NCBI RefSeq assembly: GCF_044596045.1
Contig: NZ_CP138995.1
Span: 1,364,001 to 1,428,000 of the forward strand
DNA: 64,000 nucleotides
Direction of reading: 5' to 3'
Source: Flagellimonas sp947499585
GTDB lineage: Bacteria; Bacteroidota; Bacteroidia; Flavobacteriales; Flavobacteriaceae
The position numbers and the translations under genes were made by a program. Of this stretch, positions 8,579 through 16,167 are shown piece after piece; positions within the stretch are counted from its first letter, which is position 1; every line of letters begins with the position of its first letter. The notes beneath the pieces were generated by a model, which was given only the letters and a program-made list of their open reading frames with translations, did not search any database and was not told the DNA's origin.

Positions 8579-9361
8579 ATGAACCTCTGCCCTCTTTGCA
8601 ATACAAACATAGCGGACAAAAAAAATTCGCATATCATACCCAAATTTTTGGGCAAACCGCTATTTCGAGATATAAAGCCACGTCACACGTTTCAAGTGGA
8701 CAAAAGTGGAAAACCTAGAAAAATACAAGACATCCCGAAACAGGACTTTTTGATATGTTCTGAATGTGAAAAGCAAATAGAAATTTTAGAAACTTACTTT
8801 GCGAGAAAATTAAAATCTATAAATGACTATTCAAATAGAAAGGACAAGTTTGAAATTTCTAAAATTGGTCCAAACGAAATATTAAACTGTATTGATTTAA
8901 ACCCGTTATTATTCAAATTATTCTACTTTTCAATTATTTGGCGACTTTCAATGACGTCAAACCCACTTTTCAAGAATTTCAAATTACCTACCGAAGTAGA
9001 ATCGGAAATTGGTTTTTTCTTAAAAACTAATCTCTATCCGACTCATAAAGAATTGTTGGAAAATTTAAATTCAATTGAGCAATATCCGAAGTATCATCTA
9101 ATGGCGTATAAACCTAAAGATGGTCCAAAAAAATTTACCGGAATCCTAACTGCGTTTCAAATGTCTGACGACCATTATGGAATTTTCACTAGCGATATGA
9201 TTTTGTTTTTTTATTTAAACGAGAATAAAATGGACTTCCAATCTAGGTTGATTTCAAATAAAGAGAATGGAATGGTAAAATTCGTTCTTGCGGATTCAGT
9301 TCAATGGAGAAATATTAGTTCAGCAGTTGTTAATCACCGTCTATTAAATAACAGCGGCTAA
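8579..9361 (+). CDS. HNH-like zinc-finger protein, possible nuclease
   Basis: The product is 260 residues. The N-terminus has a CPLC pair (Cys4, Cys7), then SHIIPKF (17-23) and a second pair CSEC (Cys60, Cys63). This spacing of two zinc knuckles around an SHIIP motif is typical of a degenerate HNH-endonuclease-like family seen in accessory and defence regions. The remaining 190 residues are helical and AT-rich with no recognised domain. The gene stands alone between two gaps, and its composition is lower in GC than the core genes. A role in DNA cleavage or phage defence is plausible but unproven; it could also be only a structural zinc protein. Confidence 0.65.
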   Translation: MNLCPLCNTNIADKKNSHIIPKFLGKPLFRDIKPRHTFQVDKSGKPRKIQDIPKQDFLICSECEKQIEILETYFARKLKSINDYSNRKDKFEISKIGPNEILNCIDLNPLLFKLFYFSIIWRLSMTSNPLFKNFKLPTEVESEIGFFLKTNLYPTHKELLENLNSIEQYPKYHLMAYKPKDGPKKFTGILTAFQMSDDHYGIFTSDMILFFYLNENKMDFQSRLISNKENGMVKFVLADSVQWRNISSAVVNHRLLNNSG

Positions 9362-9750
9362 CAAAACTTCCTATGAAAAGCCCTAGTCCAGTTCTCTAAA
9401 GTTCAAATAACGCTAATTGAACTTGCGTGTTTTAATCCCACGTTTTATTATACTCTTTACAGTATCCGCTTTTTGCAAAGAGTTTTTGTTTACTTCAAAA
9501 CACCTCTTCCAAATTATTGATGCCAGAAAATTGATATTTTGAGAATTTTTCCATTTTTTGCTGCAAATAATTACCTGTTTACTGGGGGTTTGAGCGTTTT
9601 TGCTGTAAATCACCATATTTCATGTTTTTGACCAATCTCTGAAACCCCTTATAAACAGGGGCTTGACGCAGTAAATGGGATACGTAACGTCGCTTTAGCG
9701 TGTTGCCCTCTTGCTTCTCCATTTTCCCGCTGGTCAAAATTCCGAGCCAC

Positions 9751-9778
9751 CTGATTGAAACAATCAGATGCTTTTTTT
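9751..9778 (+). terminator. Intrinsic terminator
   Basis: Stem CTGATTG, loop AAA, CAATCAG, followed after ATGC by TTTTTTT. It lies about 390 bp downstream of the HNH-like gene with nothing coding between, so it may close that transcript. Confidence 0.6.
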
Positions 9779-10271
9779 AGGAATTTACATTCCGCCCTAT
9801 TCTATATATTGATGTGTACGGTCTATCTGGAAAGTCAAATCAAAAATTGGTATTGGACCATGTTCAACAAAAAGAAGACGGGGACTGCTATTCCAAATCC
9901 CCGCCGCTTTTATTAAACTAACTCAATAAATCAAAAAAGCTTTTACCCTTAAAACCAATGGGTAATTTAACCCTACGTTATCACTCCATTGACTATTGAT
10001 GAACACTAGTTGACAACAAAGATTGATTTTTATTATGGGATTGGACGATAAAATGTGCCCATATCGATTAAAACCGGGACGAACAAGTCGTCAAAGGGGA
10101 TTGCTTAATTCCTAATTATCCCAAAAAACTTTGCAATATCCCAATATTTCCTTCCTATGTCCCATTTTTAAATAATACCAGCACTTATTGTATGATAATT
10201 TCTGTAAAGAATCGATTTTTAATGCCCAACAAGTGAGAGTTGATTTTTTTTTTGAGTTAGTGGTTAGTATT

Positions 10272-10310
10272 AACGACGGACTTTGGTATTAAAATCTCCG
10301 TCGTTATTTT
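10272..10310 (+). terminator. Terminator-like hairpin
   Basis: Perfect 9-bp stem AACGACGGA (10272-10280) with TCCGTCGTT (10297-10305), a 16-nt AT-rich loop, then ATTTTAAAA. The tail is only four T, so it may be a weak terminator or a structured leader 80 bp before the small membrane gene at 10387. Confidence 0.45.
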
Positions 10311-10386
10311 AAAATTATAGGACTGCTGGCATTCATTCTTGTACAAAACCATGCACAATTAAAATGATACCTAATTAAACGATAAC

Positions 10387-10575
10387 ATGAATTCAAAAGA
10401 ACCAACATCAGACTTTTTCTATAAGGTTACATATTCAGTTACCTTATTTCTTCTTGGTATAATAATACTTAGTGCTTCTTTCTATTTTAACCAAGGTTTC
10501 ATTCATGCAATTACACCAGGGGCATTAATTGGAGCAAATATTAAATATGTTCTTTCATTATTAAAATCTAAATAA
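10387..10575 (+). CDS. Small two-helix membrane protein
   Basis: The product is 62 residues. A short polar head (NSKEPTSDFF) leads to a strong hydrophobic helix (about 15-33), a turn, and a second weaker hydrophobic stretch (about 37-57). No family is recognised. It is first in a packed trio: the next ATG follows the stop by three bases (TAA ACG ATG), and the third gene overlaps the second. The packing argues that all three are real and transcribed together. Confidence 0.5.
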   Translation: MNSKEPTSDFFYKVTYSVTLFLLGIIILSASFYFNQGFIHAITPGALIGANIKYVLSLLKSK

Positions 10576-10578
10576 ACG

Positions 10579-10719
10579 ATGATCCAAAATGTAATAAAAT
10601 CACCTGAGAGTAGCGATATTGCAGATTTAATAGAAATACTTGCTATTTGGACATGTGGAATAATCCTGTTAGTGATAATAATTCGAACCATATATTTCAC
10701 TTACAAAAACGATGAGTAA
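10579..10719 (+). CDS. 46-residue single-helix membrane protein
   Basis: A short frame opens with ATGATCCAAAATG three bases after the previous stop and ends eight bases inside the next gene. The product has an acidic head (SPESSDIADLIEI), one long hydrophobic helix (LAIWTCGIILLVIIIRTIYF) and a short polar tail. Ordered amphipathic-then-hydrophobic layout plus overlap on one side and tight spacing on the other support a genuine micro-gene of unknown function. Confidence 0.45.
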   Translation: MIQNVIKSPESSDIADLIEILAIWTCGIILLVIIIRTIYFTYKNDE

Positions 10720-11029
10720 TAATTTCGACACCCAGGTTCAAAGGAATTTGATGGGAAAGCAGTTGGAAAAGGAGGATAAGGTATTAGAAGCCAAGGCTCT
10801 TTACGAAGCAAACATCTCTGAGAGTTTTGAAGGTAGCTTTCCTTATCGAAGATTGGCAATTTTATATCGTAAAAAAAAGATGTTGTCTGACGAAGTACGA
10901 GTTTTACGGAAAGCCATCTCTGTTTTTAATTCATTAGTTTCATTAGGTAGAAGTGATATTGAACCAAAATTGAAAGAATTCAAAGAAGAGTTAAAAAAAG
11001 CAGAAGATAAAATATCAAAGTTCAAATAA
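10712..11029 (+). CDS. TPR-like helical protein
   Basis: The product is 105 residues, all helical. The segment GKQLEKEDKVLEAKALYEAN followed by FPYRRLAILYRKKKMLSDEV matches the spacing of a tetratricopeptide repeat (an A-helix, then P-YxRLAxLYRKxK), as in small TPR proteins that mediate protein contacts. The C-terminus is a charged helix. It overlaps the 46-residue membrane protein gene by eight bases and should be co-translated with it. The partner is unknown; the two membrane proteins of the same operon are the obvious candidates. Confidence 0.6.
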   Translation: MSNNFDTQVQRNLMGKQLEKEDKVLEAKALYEANISESFEGSFPYRRLAILYRKKKMLSDEVRVLRKAISVFNSLVSLGRSDIEPKLKEFKEELKKAEDKISKFK

Positions 11030-11044
11030 AAGATTATTATTTTA

Positions 11045-11480
11045 CGTGCTCTAGGAAACAAATACACCGCATCTACGATGAAGACCAAAAAGAAAAGTAT
11101 TGTTTAGAATTGTTAAGGCCTATCCATACTCTTTTTATTGAAAAAGGCATCACTACTTAAGCTGTATTTCCCAAGGGGAACCTAAGGTAGTTTTTGGCGT
11201 AATATTTTTATTATCGGTAAAAAGTTCAAAAGTAGATTTTCACCATCCCCCAAATCTTCTTTTTCGTCCCCAAATTTACTGACTTCAACACTTTTTGTAA
11301 TACGGTTTCATGTTAAAAATTAAAATTTCCCAGAGTCAATCTTCTTAGAAAGGGATTGGTTTTCATGGGAATGACTGTGTCAATAGTTGACCCTCGAGGG
11401 CCTTTTTCATTTTTCAGGTTGGTTTTTATACATGAGGTTCAGACGACGACGGAGACTTAATTTGCTATATCCTCGCCCTT
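11045..11480 (+). repeat. Noncoding leader repeat, copy B
   Basis: Direct counterpart of 1561-1990, starting at CTCTAGGAAACAAATAC. It keeps the hairpin region CTCTTTTTATTGAAAA, the segment ACTTAAGCTGTATTTCCC and the end GACGACGG before TTATGAAAAC. A perfect palindrome CCCTCGAGGG followed by CTTTTTC lies near 11392-11406; in copy A it is degenerate. It precedes the second lipocalin/glutaredoxin-like pair by about 320 bp. Divergence between the copies is far from zero, so the duplication is not recent. Confidence 0.7.
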
Positions 11481-11800
11481 ATGAAAACTTCCCTTGACCG
11501 GAGGAAAGGTGAATCTTAAGGCAAAAGGCATTGATAGGTCATATATTGACAAGGGAGCATCTGGTGCAAAAATGGATAGAGATAAATACATTAACGAGAG
11601 AGAGCCAACCGGGAAAAGATTGTGGGAAACAATCACATGAATCATTCAATTTATATGCCATGGCTTTTACACCGCCAAATTATCGAACACTTTACTGGGC
11701 AATGCAACAGCAACAGCAACAGCCATTGCCCACAAGTTTAAAACCCTCACCAATTTTAGATATTGAGATTAATATAATTAACTATAAATTTTAAAAAAAA
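11481..11800 (+). other. Gap with a possible serine-recombinase scrap and a repeat-loop hairpin
   Basis: A GTG-started frame (11509-11640) contains YIDKGASGAKMDR, reminiscent of the DKxSGxxxDR segment of serine resolvases, but only 43 codons exist and no catalytic Ser region is present. Downstream, GGGCAATG (11697-11704) pairs perfectly with CATTGCCC (11724-11731) around a loop made of three CAACAG units. In copy A the corresponding place is filled by the barrel gene and the small coiled-coil gene, so this segment is unrelated replacement sequence. Confidence 0.35.
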
Positions 11801-12346
11801 ATGAACAGATCAGGGAAAATGAAAGCAATAATTCCTTTGGCAGTAGTAGTATTTACGACAACATTATCTACTTCATGCAATAGCGAAGAGTATGTTCCGC
11901 CCATAGTAGGCACCTGGTTACAGGCTTCAAGCTCAACAGAGGAGTTTACAAACAATGTTTCGGACGGTATAACAACAGAAACCATTGATGCCGATAATTT
12001 CATTAGAATTACCTTCAATGCAGATGGAACATTTAGTGACTTTCAATCTTACTCTTATACCGATAATGGAGATGTTATCGTTGAAACATCGACCGATACT
12101 GGAACATACTCGACTTTTGGGAATCTGCTTTCTATCTATGACGGTGATACTGAAACAGCTGAATTTACTCTGATATTAAAGATTGTGGAGAGCAATCGAC
12201 ATTTCATGCGTACTGCCCTGGCTTTTGGCCTATTTCTATTATCGGTCCCTTTCTTACAAGGACAAACGTTTTACGCATTGCAAATTGACCGGAACATCCG
12301 TTTGAAACCAAGGAGATCACTGCCAAGTATCAACCGTATTTGGTAA
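11801..12346 (+). CDS. Truncated lipocalin-like lipoprotein, cassette copy B, fused tail
   Basis: The N-terminal leader ends with a lipobox-like STSC, so this copy is a predicted lipoprotein, unlike copy A. Residues from PIVGTWLQASSSTE to DTETAEFTL match copy A at about three in four positions. After EFTL the homology ends and the frame passes, without a stop, into an unrelated segment with its own ATG (12206) and signal peptide (MRTALAFGLFLLSVPFLQGQ), stopping at TAA 12344-12346. About 40 C-terminal lipocalin residues are therefore missing and the barrel is probably incomplete. The fused tail appears to be the start of the following gene, so this ORF is best seen as a deletion chimera. Confidence 0.6.
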   Translation: MNRSGKMKAIIPLAVVVFTTTLSTSCNSEEYVPPIVGTWLQASSSTEEFTNNVSDGITTETIDADNFIRITFNADGTFSDFQSYSYTDNGDVIVETSTDTGTYSTFGNLLSIYDGDTETAEFTLILKIVESNRHFMRTALAFGLFLLSVPFLQGQTFYALQIDRNIRLKPRRSLPSINRIW

Positions 12347-12364
12347 TGGCCCCCCAATCAAGCC

Positions 12365-12925
12365 TTGGAGTTCCAATCCACCGTTGCCCGATTCTTGGTC
12401 AAAAAACGTGCTGTTGAACGGGACGATAGTTTATCCCCAAAAGCCAAATACCAGTTGTTAAGGCGCGTATCAAGTCTAGAAACCTCGGTAATGGCAGATG
12501 TTCTGGAATCATATCGCTGGCAAGAGTATATGAGGGTCAAACCCCAGATTCAACCTATACCGATACCTCTTGATCTTAGGACCAATGACAGTTTACCAAA
12601 ACGGGCACGGAAAAAGGAATCCGAGGTATTGGACATCCCGTCCTCCAAGGTCAGGCCAAAGAAAAAGAAGCAGATTACCATCTATACATCCAAGGGCTGT
12701 GATGCCTGCGATAGCATTATAGGCCAGCTCAATACCGGAAATTTCATCTTTATAAATGTTTCCCTGGATGAAACGCCCGAAGTAAAAGAACAATTGGGCC
12801 AAATTTTGTCCAGATCGACCCAAGAAATGAATTCCTTGTCCAGTCCCATAATCAGTTTGGGGGGCAGGCTCTACACCGGGATCACCACTTTCGACCGGAT
12901 GATGGAGGAAATGGAAAAGGATTAA
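12365..12925 (+). CDS. Glutaredoxin-like protein, cassette copy B, probably disrupted
   Basis: The C-terminal 110 residues match copy A (TNDSLPKRARKKE..., redox motif CDAC in YTSKGCDACDS, cis-Pro segment SSPIISLGG, end TTFDRMMEEME). The preceding part (helical, KAKYQLLRRVSSLETSVM) is unrelated to copy A. The frame is continuous with a signal peptide starting at 12206, except for one TAA at 12344-12346, so the original gene was probably 12206-12925 and has acquired a stop. Without that leader, translation from TTG 12365 would leave the redox domain in the cytoplasm. Function as in copy A: thiol-disulfide exchange outside the cytoplasm, if expressed at all. Confidence 0.6.
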   Translation: MEFQSTVARFLVKKRAVERDDSLSPKAKYQLLRRVSSLETSVMADVLESYRWQEYMRVKPQIQPIPIPLDLRTNDSLPKRARKKESEVLDIPSSKVRPKKKKQITIYTSKGCDACDSIIGQLNTGNFIFINVSLDETPEVKEQLGQILSRSTQEMNSLSSPIISLGGRLYTGITTFDRMMEEMEKD

Positions 12926-12999
12926 GGTTTAAATAAACGATGCATAACACATATTTAGACAATGTATGTTAGAAAAATTCTAAAAAACTAAAATACAAG

Positions 13000-13188
13000 A
13001 TGGAAATTGGTTTGACGGCGAGTAAGATTATGCATGTAATTGTGGAGGCTTTGACCGTTGAGGAAGTTGAAGCAATTTTGGTGCAAAAACAATCAAGCGT
13101 GGCTGCAAGGTATAAACTCACTGAAGAAGAGAAATTGAAGAATTACTACAGGGCACTTCTGCTCAAGCAATCTTTTTCTATACAATAG
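13000..13188 (+). CDS. Small helical protein of unknown function
   Basis: The product is 62 residues with two amphipathic helices (VIVEALTVEEVEAILVQKQ and EEKLKNYYRALLLKQ) joined by a turn. No signal or membrane segment. It has a clean ATG and lies between the second cassette and the integrase; on the plus strand nothing else competes. Such helix pairs occur in small DNA-binding or excisionase-like proteins near integrases, but no helix-turn-helix can be confirmed. Confidence 0.4.
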   Translation: MEIGLTASKIMHVIVEALTVEEVEAILVQKQSSVAARYKLTEEEKLKNYYRALLLKQSFSIQ

Positions 13189-13289
13189 CGCATCTATTGG
13201 AAGGCATAAGATTTTAAACTTCGACCCAAACAACCCTGTACCCAATTAAAACCACTCTTTGTGAAACAATGTGCAATGGAACAAAAACA

Positions 13290-14609
13290 TTAAATATCAA
13301 GTGTCAGTAATCCGCTGTAATCCTCAGGAAGTTCTGCATCGATATCCTTCAAATAAGACTTTAATGCGTCCAAGGTAGAATGACCTGTTATGAGCATTAA
13401 TCTGTCACATGTTTCTGTATAGGCATATTCCTTCCGGAACTTTCTAAAGAGCAGTGTAATAAAAGTGTGCCTAAATGAATAGATAGTGTACTCACCGCCC
13501 AGTTGAAGTGTTTCTCCCTTTTCAACAAGGTGTTTATTGTATTTTTCCTTTAATTTTTTGAACCTATCGGTGAAATATCCACGCCTATAGGTCTCTTTCG
13601 TATCCCAGGGACCCACACCGTTGGGGGTGAACAAAAAGTTATTTTGTATTGAAAAGTCCAGGTGTTTTATTTCCTTGATTACGATATCGGGTATGATCTT
13701 GGTTTTTAGGAGCTTGTTCTTTGCCTTGAAATATATCTGTTTGTGTGTTAAGGAAACGTCCTTTACCTTTAAACGACAGACCTCTATAGGGCGCAAGAAA
13801 TTGTAAGAGACAAATTTGATGAACAATAATAACAACGGGTCATTTTCTTTCATGTATTCGAACAGGCCCTCCAATACTTCCAAGGGGTATGTTTGATATC
13901 TGATGGAATTGGTATCACTTACCTTTATGTCCTCGACAAAGTTTTTTGGAATAATTTCATTGTGTTCTAGCTCACCGAACAGGGAACTCAGAACAATTCT
14001 TGTATTGTTTCTGTTCCGGGCGCTGGAAGCTTTGGCGATTTCGTTCAGATATTCATTTACGGTCTGTTTGCTGATACCAAGAATACTTTTTTTAAGTAGG
14101 TTCTTTGTCCCAAGGTATTTTTTGAATCGGTTGAGCCTACTGCGGTAATCGGGGATCGATGTTTCGGATAGGCCAGCTACTTTAAGTGAATATGCATAGT
14201 CGAGTGCTGCCTCCGATGTATATTCCATGGATTTGGAACCAAGATTCAACCTTTCCTGATATGGAGAGCAGCCCTCTTTAAGCATTTCCGACAAAACTTC
14301 CTTTACGACTCCAAATTGTTGCAACCTTTCGGCTTTGGTTTTGTAGTACCTGTTGATACTCATGGTAATATTTGGTTGTCTGACCATGAGCGGGTTTCCA
14401 TGTTTGTCCTTTAAGGTGGGATGTTCATATTTGTAATACAGGTACCATCTAGCCTTGAGGTTAAAGGTCGGACCACCATGGTATAGTACAGGTTCTGTGT
14501 ATTTCCTTTTCAAAATTGATTTTTGTGCGTTTCTGTGTGCGGTCTGTAAGATATTAAAAAAAGAACCCATTGACAAAGGTTTTAGTTGCCTGACTGTCAA
14601 TGGGTTCAA
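13290..14609 (-). CDS. Tyrosine-type site-specific integrase
   Basis: A 439-residue recombinase. The N-terminal part holds an arm-type domain (residues about 40-110), then a SAM-like core-binding domain (YRSRLNRFKKYLGT..., about 155-215), and the C-terminal catalytic domain. Visible catalytic residues are the first Arg in FLRPIEVCRL, Arg380 in YSFRHTF, His410 in ITGHS and the nucleophile Tyr419 in LKSYLKDI. It lies immediately behind the tRNA-fMet gene on the same strand, typical of an integrase that uses the tRNA end as attachment site. The first 13 codons fall in a terminator hairpin, so ATG 14570 (426 residues) may be the true start. The element it mobilises should extend leftward. Confidence 0.92.
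   Translation of the reverse strand: MNPLTVRQLKPLSMGSFFNILQTAHRNAQKSILKRKYTEPVLYHGGPTFNLKARWYLYYKYEHPTLKDKHGNPLMVRQPNITMSINRYYKTKAERLQQFGVVKEVLSEMLKEGCSPYQERLNLGSKSMEYTSEAALDYAYSLKVAGLSETSIPDYRSRLNRFKKYLGTKNLLKKSILGISKQTVNEYLNEIAKASSARNRNNTRIVLSSLFGELEHNEIIPKNFVEDIKVSDTNSIRYQTYPLEVLEGLFEYMKENDPLLLLFIKFVSYNFLRPIEVCRLKVKDVSLTHKQIYFKAKNKLLKTKIIPDIVIKEIKHLDFSIQNNFLFTPNGVGPWDTKETYRRGYFTDRFKKLKEKYNKHLVEKGETLQLGGEYTIYSFRHTFITLLFRKFRKEYAYTETCDRLMLITGHSTLDALKSYLKDIDAELPEDYSGLLTLDI
14563..14607 (-). terminator. Intrinsic terminator of the tRNA gene
   Basis: Perfect 13-bp inverted repeat GAACCCATTGACA/TGTCAATGGGTTC with a 19-nt loop. Read on the minus strand it is followed by seven T and lies six bases after the tRNA 3' end. 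It overlaps the first codons of the integrase frame, so it may also limit read-through into the integrase. Confidence 0.8.
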
Positions 14610-14612
14610 AAG

Positions 14613-14685
<73 letters not shown>

Positions 14686-14695
14686 ATGTGGACGG

Positions 14696-14703
14696 CAAAG
14701 ATA
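14696..14703 (-). promoter_or_regulatory. Promoter -7 box for tRNA-fMet
   Basis: On the minus strand TATCTTTG matches the Bacteroidota TAnnTTTG box, with a TTG about 21 bases upstream and the tRNA 5' end 11 bases after it. Confidence 0.6.
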
Positions 14704-14799
14704 CAACGGTTTTTCACTTATTTCCAAATTAAAACCAATATTCACTAAAACGTTTGACGCAAGTCCAGCTTAAAATCCATAAATTCGAGTTTTTACTCT

Positions 14800-16167
14800 A
14801 TGGAAGGTTTTAATGATTTTTTGTCCGCAATGCTGCCCTACACAGAGTGGGCTATGCTTGTTCTCTTAATTGGTGGTGGATTATTCCTCGTTTTTCAATC
14901 TAAATTTTTACCATATCGCTATTTCGGTCACGCTATAGCAATAACAGCTGGTAAACATGATAAAGAAGGGGCAAAGGGAGATGTGAGTCATCTTCAAGCG
15001 CTATCCGCCGCGGTGGCCGCAACCGTTGGTCTTGGGAATATTTCTGGGGTGGCGATAGCCATTTACATGGGAGGTCCAGGAGTTGTTTTCTGGATATGGA
15101 TAACGGCGCTTATAGGAATGTGTATAAAGTTTTATTCCTGTAGTCTTTCCATAATGTTTAGAGGAACGGATTCAGAAGGCAAGCTTCAGGGAGGACCAAT
15201 GTTCTATATTACACAAGGCATGGGTAAAAAAGCAAAGCCTTTGGCAACTTTTTTCTGCGTTGCAGGTCTCTTTGGGTTTTTAGGAGTGTTTACAGCAAAT
15301 CAGTTTACACAAACCTTTATGAATGTGGTAAAGCCAAATGAAAATTTGGCCTTATTGGGAGATTTTAATTGGAAACTGATTATAGGGATTACCCTTGCCA
15401 TTATAACATCATTTGTCATTTTTGGGGGACTCAAAAAAATAGCTAAAGTAGCTTCAACGATTGTTCCTTTTATGGTGCTTGTATATTTTACGGCAGTAGT
15501 GGTCGTTATGGCAACCAATGCAAGCGAAGTATGGCCTTCTCTAAAACTAATCGTTACAGAAGCCTTTAATTTTGATACCATGGCTAAAGGAGGCTTCTGG
15601 GGACTGGTTATTCTTGGAGTTCGTCGAGCAATGTTTTCAAATGAGGCCGGGTTGGGTAGTGCGCCAATGTATCATGGTCAGTCCAAAACAGATGAGCCGG
15701 TTCAAGAAGGATTGGTTGCTATGTTGGGTCCTTTTATTGATACAATTATTGTCTGCACCTTAACAGCAATAGTTATTATTCTAAGCGGAGCTTATTTAGA
15801 GGCAGAAAGCAATGGAATATTGATGACACTGATTGCCTTTAAAAAAACATTGTTTGGTTATGGTGATGTTTTATTGATGATTATTGTTTCAGCATTTGCG
15901 CTATCCACATTATTCACCTATTCATATTATGGCGTAAAGTGTCTTTCTTTTTTGACCAATGCCAAAATTGGAAAATACTACAACTGGTATTTTGTGGTTA
16001 CTATTGTTTTTGCTGCAGTAGCCTCAGTAGATTTGGTCATTAATTTGATAGATTTGGCCTATGCACTCATGGTTATTCCAAATATGATAGCGGTGCTTTA
16101 TCTATCTCCTAAAGTTAATTTAGCAGCCAAAAAGTATTTTTCAAAAATGAAGTATGAAAAAGCATAA
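14800..16167 (+). CDS. Sodium:alanine symporter, AGCS family
   Basis: A 455-residue inner membrane protein with about 11 hydrophobic helices. Family signatures are visible: AATVGLGNISGVAIAIYMGG near residue 75, a GGPMFYI segment near 130, and FSNEAGLGSAP near 285. AGCS carriers take up alanine or glycine with sodium, which fits a marine bacterium. The ATG at 14800 gives a normal N-terminus (MEGFNDFLSAMLPYTEWAM). The 3' end overlaps the start of era by 14 bases, so the two are likely on one transcript. Confidence 0.93.
   Translation: MEGFNDFLSAMLPYTEWAMLVLLIGGGLFLVFQSKFLPYRYFGHAIAITAGKHDKEGAKGDVSHLQALSAAVAATVGLGNISGVAIAIYMGGPGVVFWIWITALIGMCIKFYSCSLSIMFRGTDSEGKLQGGPMFYITQGMGKKAKPLATFFCVAGLFGFLGVFTANQFTQTFMNVVKPNENLALLGDFNWKLIIGITLAIITSFVIFGGLKKIAKVASTIVPFMVLVYFTAVVVVMATNASEVWPSLKLIVTEAFNFDTMAKGGFWGLVILGVRRAMFSNEAGLGSAPMYHGQSKTDEPVQEGLVAMLGPFIDTIIVCTLTAIVIILSGAYLEAESNGILMTLIAFKKTLFGYGDVLLMIIVSAFALSTLFTYSYYGVKCLSFLTNAKIGKYYNWYFVVTIVFAAVASVDLVINLIDLAYALMVIPNMIAVLYLSPKVNLAAKKYFSKMKYEKA

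Larger units (their letters stand above)
9362..10386. other. Long gap with hairpins but no clear gene
   Basis: About 1 kb without a convincing coding frame. A minus-strand frame at 9413-9616 is basic and lacks any recognisable feature. Visible structures are a CCCCT/AGGGG hairpin at 9645-9661, a terminator-like CTGATTG/CAATCAG stem at 9751-9767 followed by seven T, a CGGGGA/TCCCCG stem at 9879-9903, and a 9-bp perfect stem at 10272-10305. The cluster of separate terminators suggests that genes once lay between them, or that this is a junction of several insertions. Confidence 0.5.

Noticed and set aside
9413..9616. Reverse frame of 67 codons
   Set aside because: Basic low-complexity text; it lies between terminator-like hairpins and has no plausible partner, although I cannot exclude a small basic protein.
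11531..11794. Forward frame of 87 codons ending in Gln-rich text
   Set aside because: The Gln stretch is only the three-unit CAACAG loop of a hairpin; no domain and no conserved counterpart in cassette A.
14562..14608. The 13-bp inverted repeat as a recombination core site
   Set aside because: A T-run directly after it and its place right behind the tRNA fit a terminator better, although an accessory role in recombination is not excluded.
15300..15581. Antisense frame inside the AGCS transporter and similar shadow frames in alaS, pbpC and the macroglobulin gene
   Set aside because: They lie fully within well-supported genes and show no features of their own.
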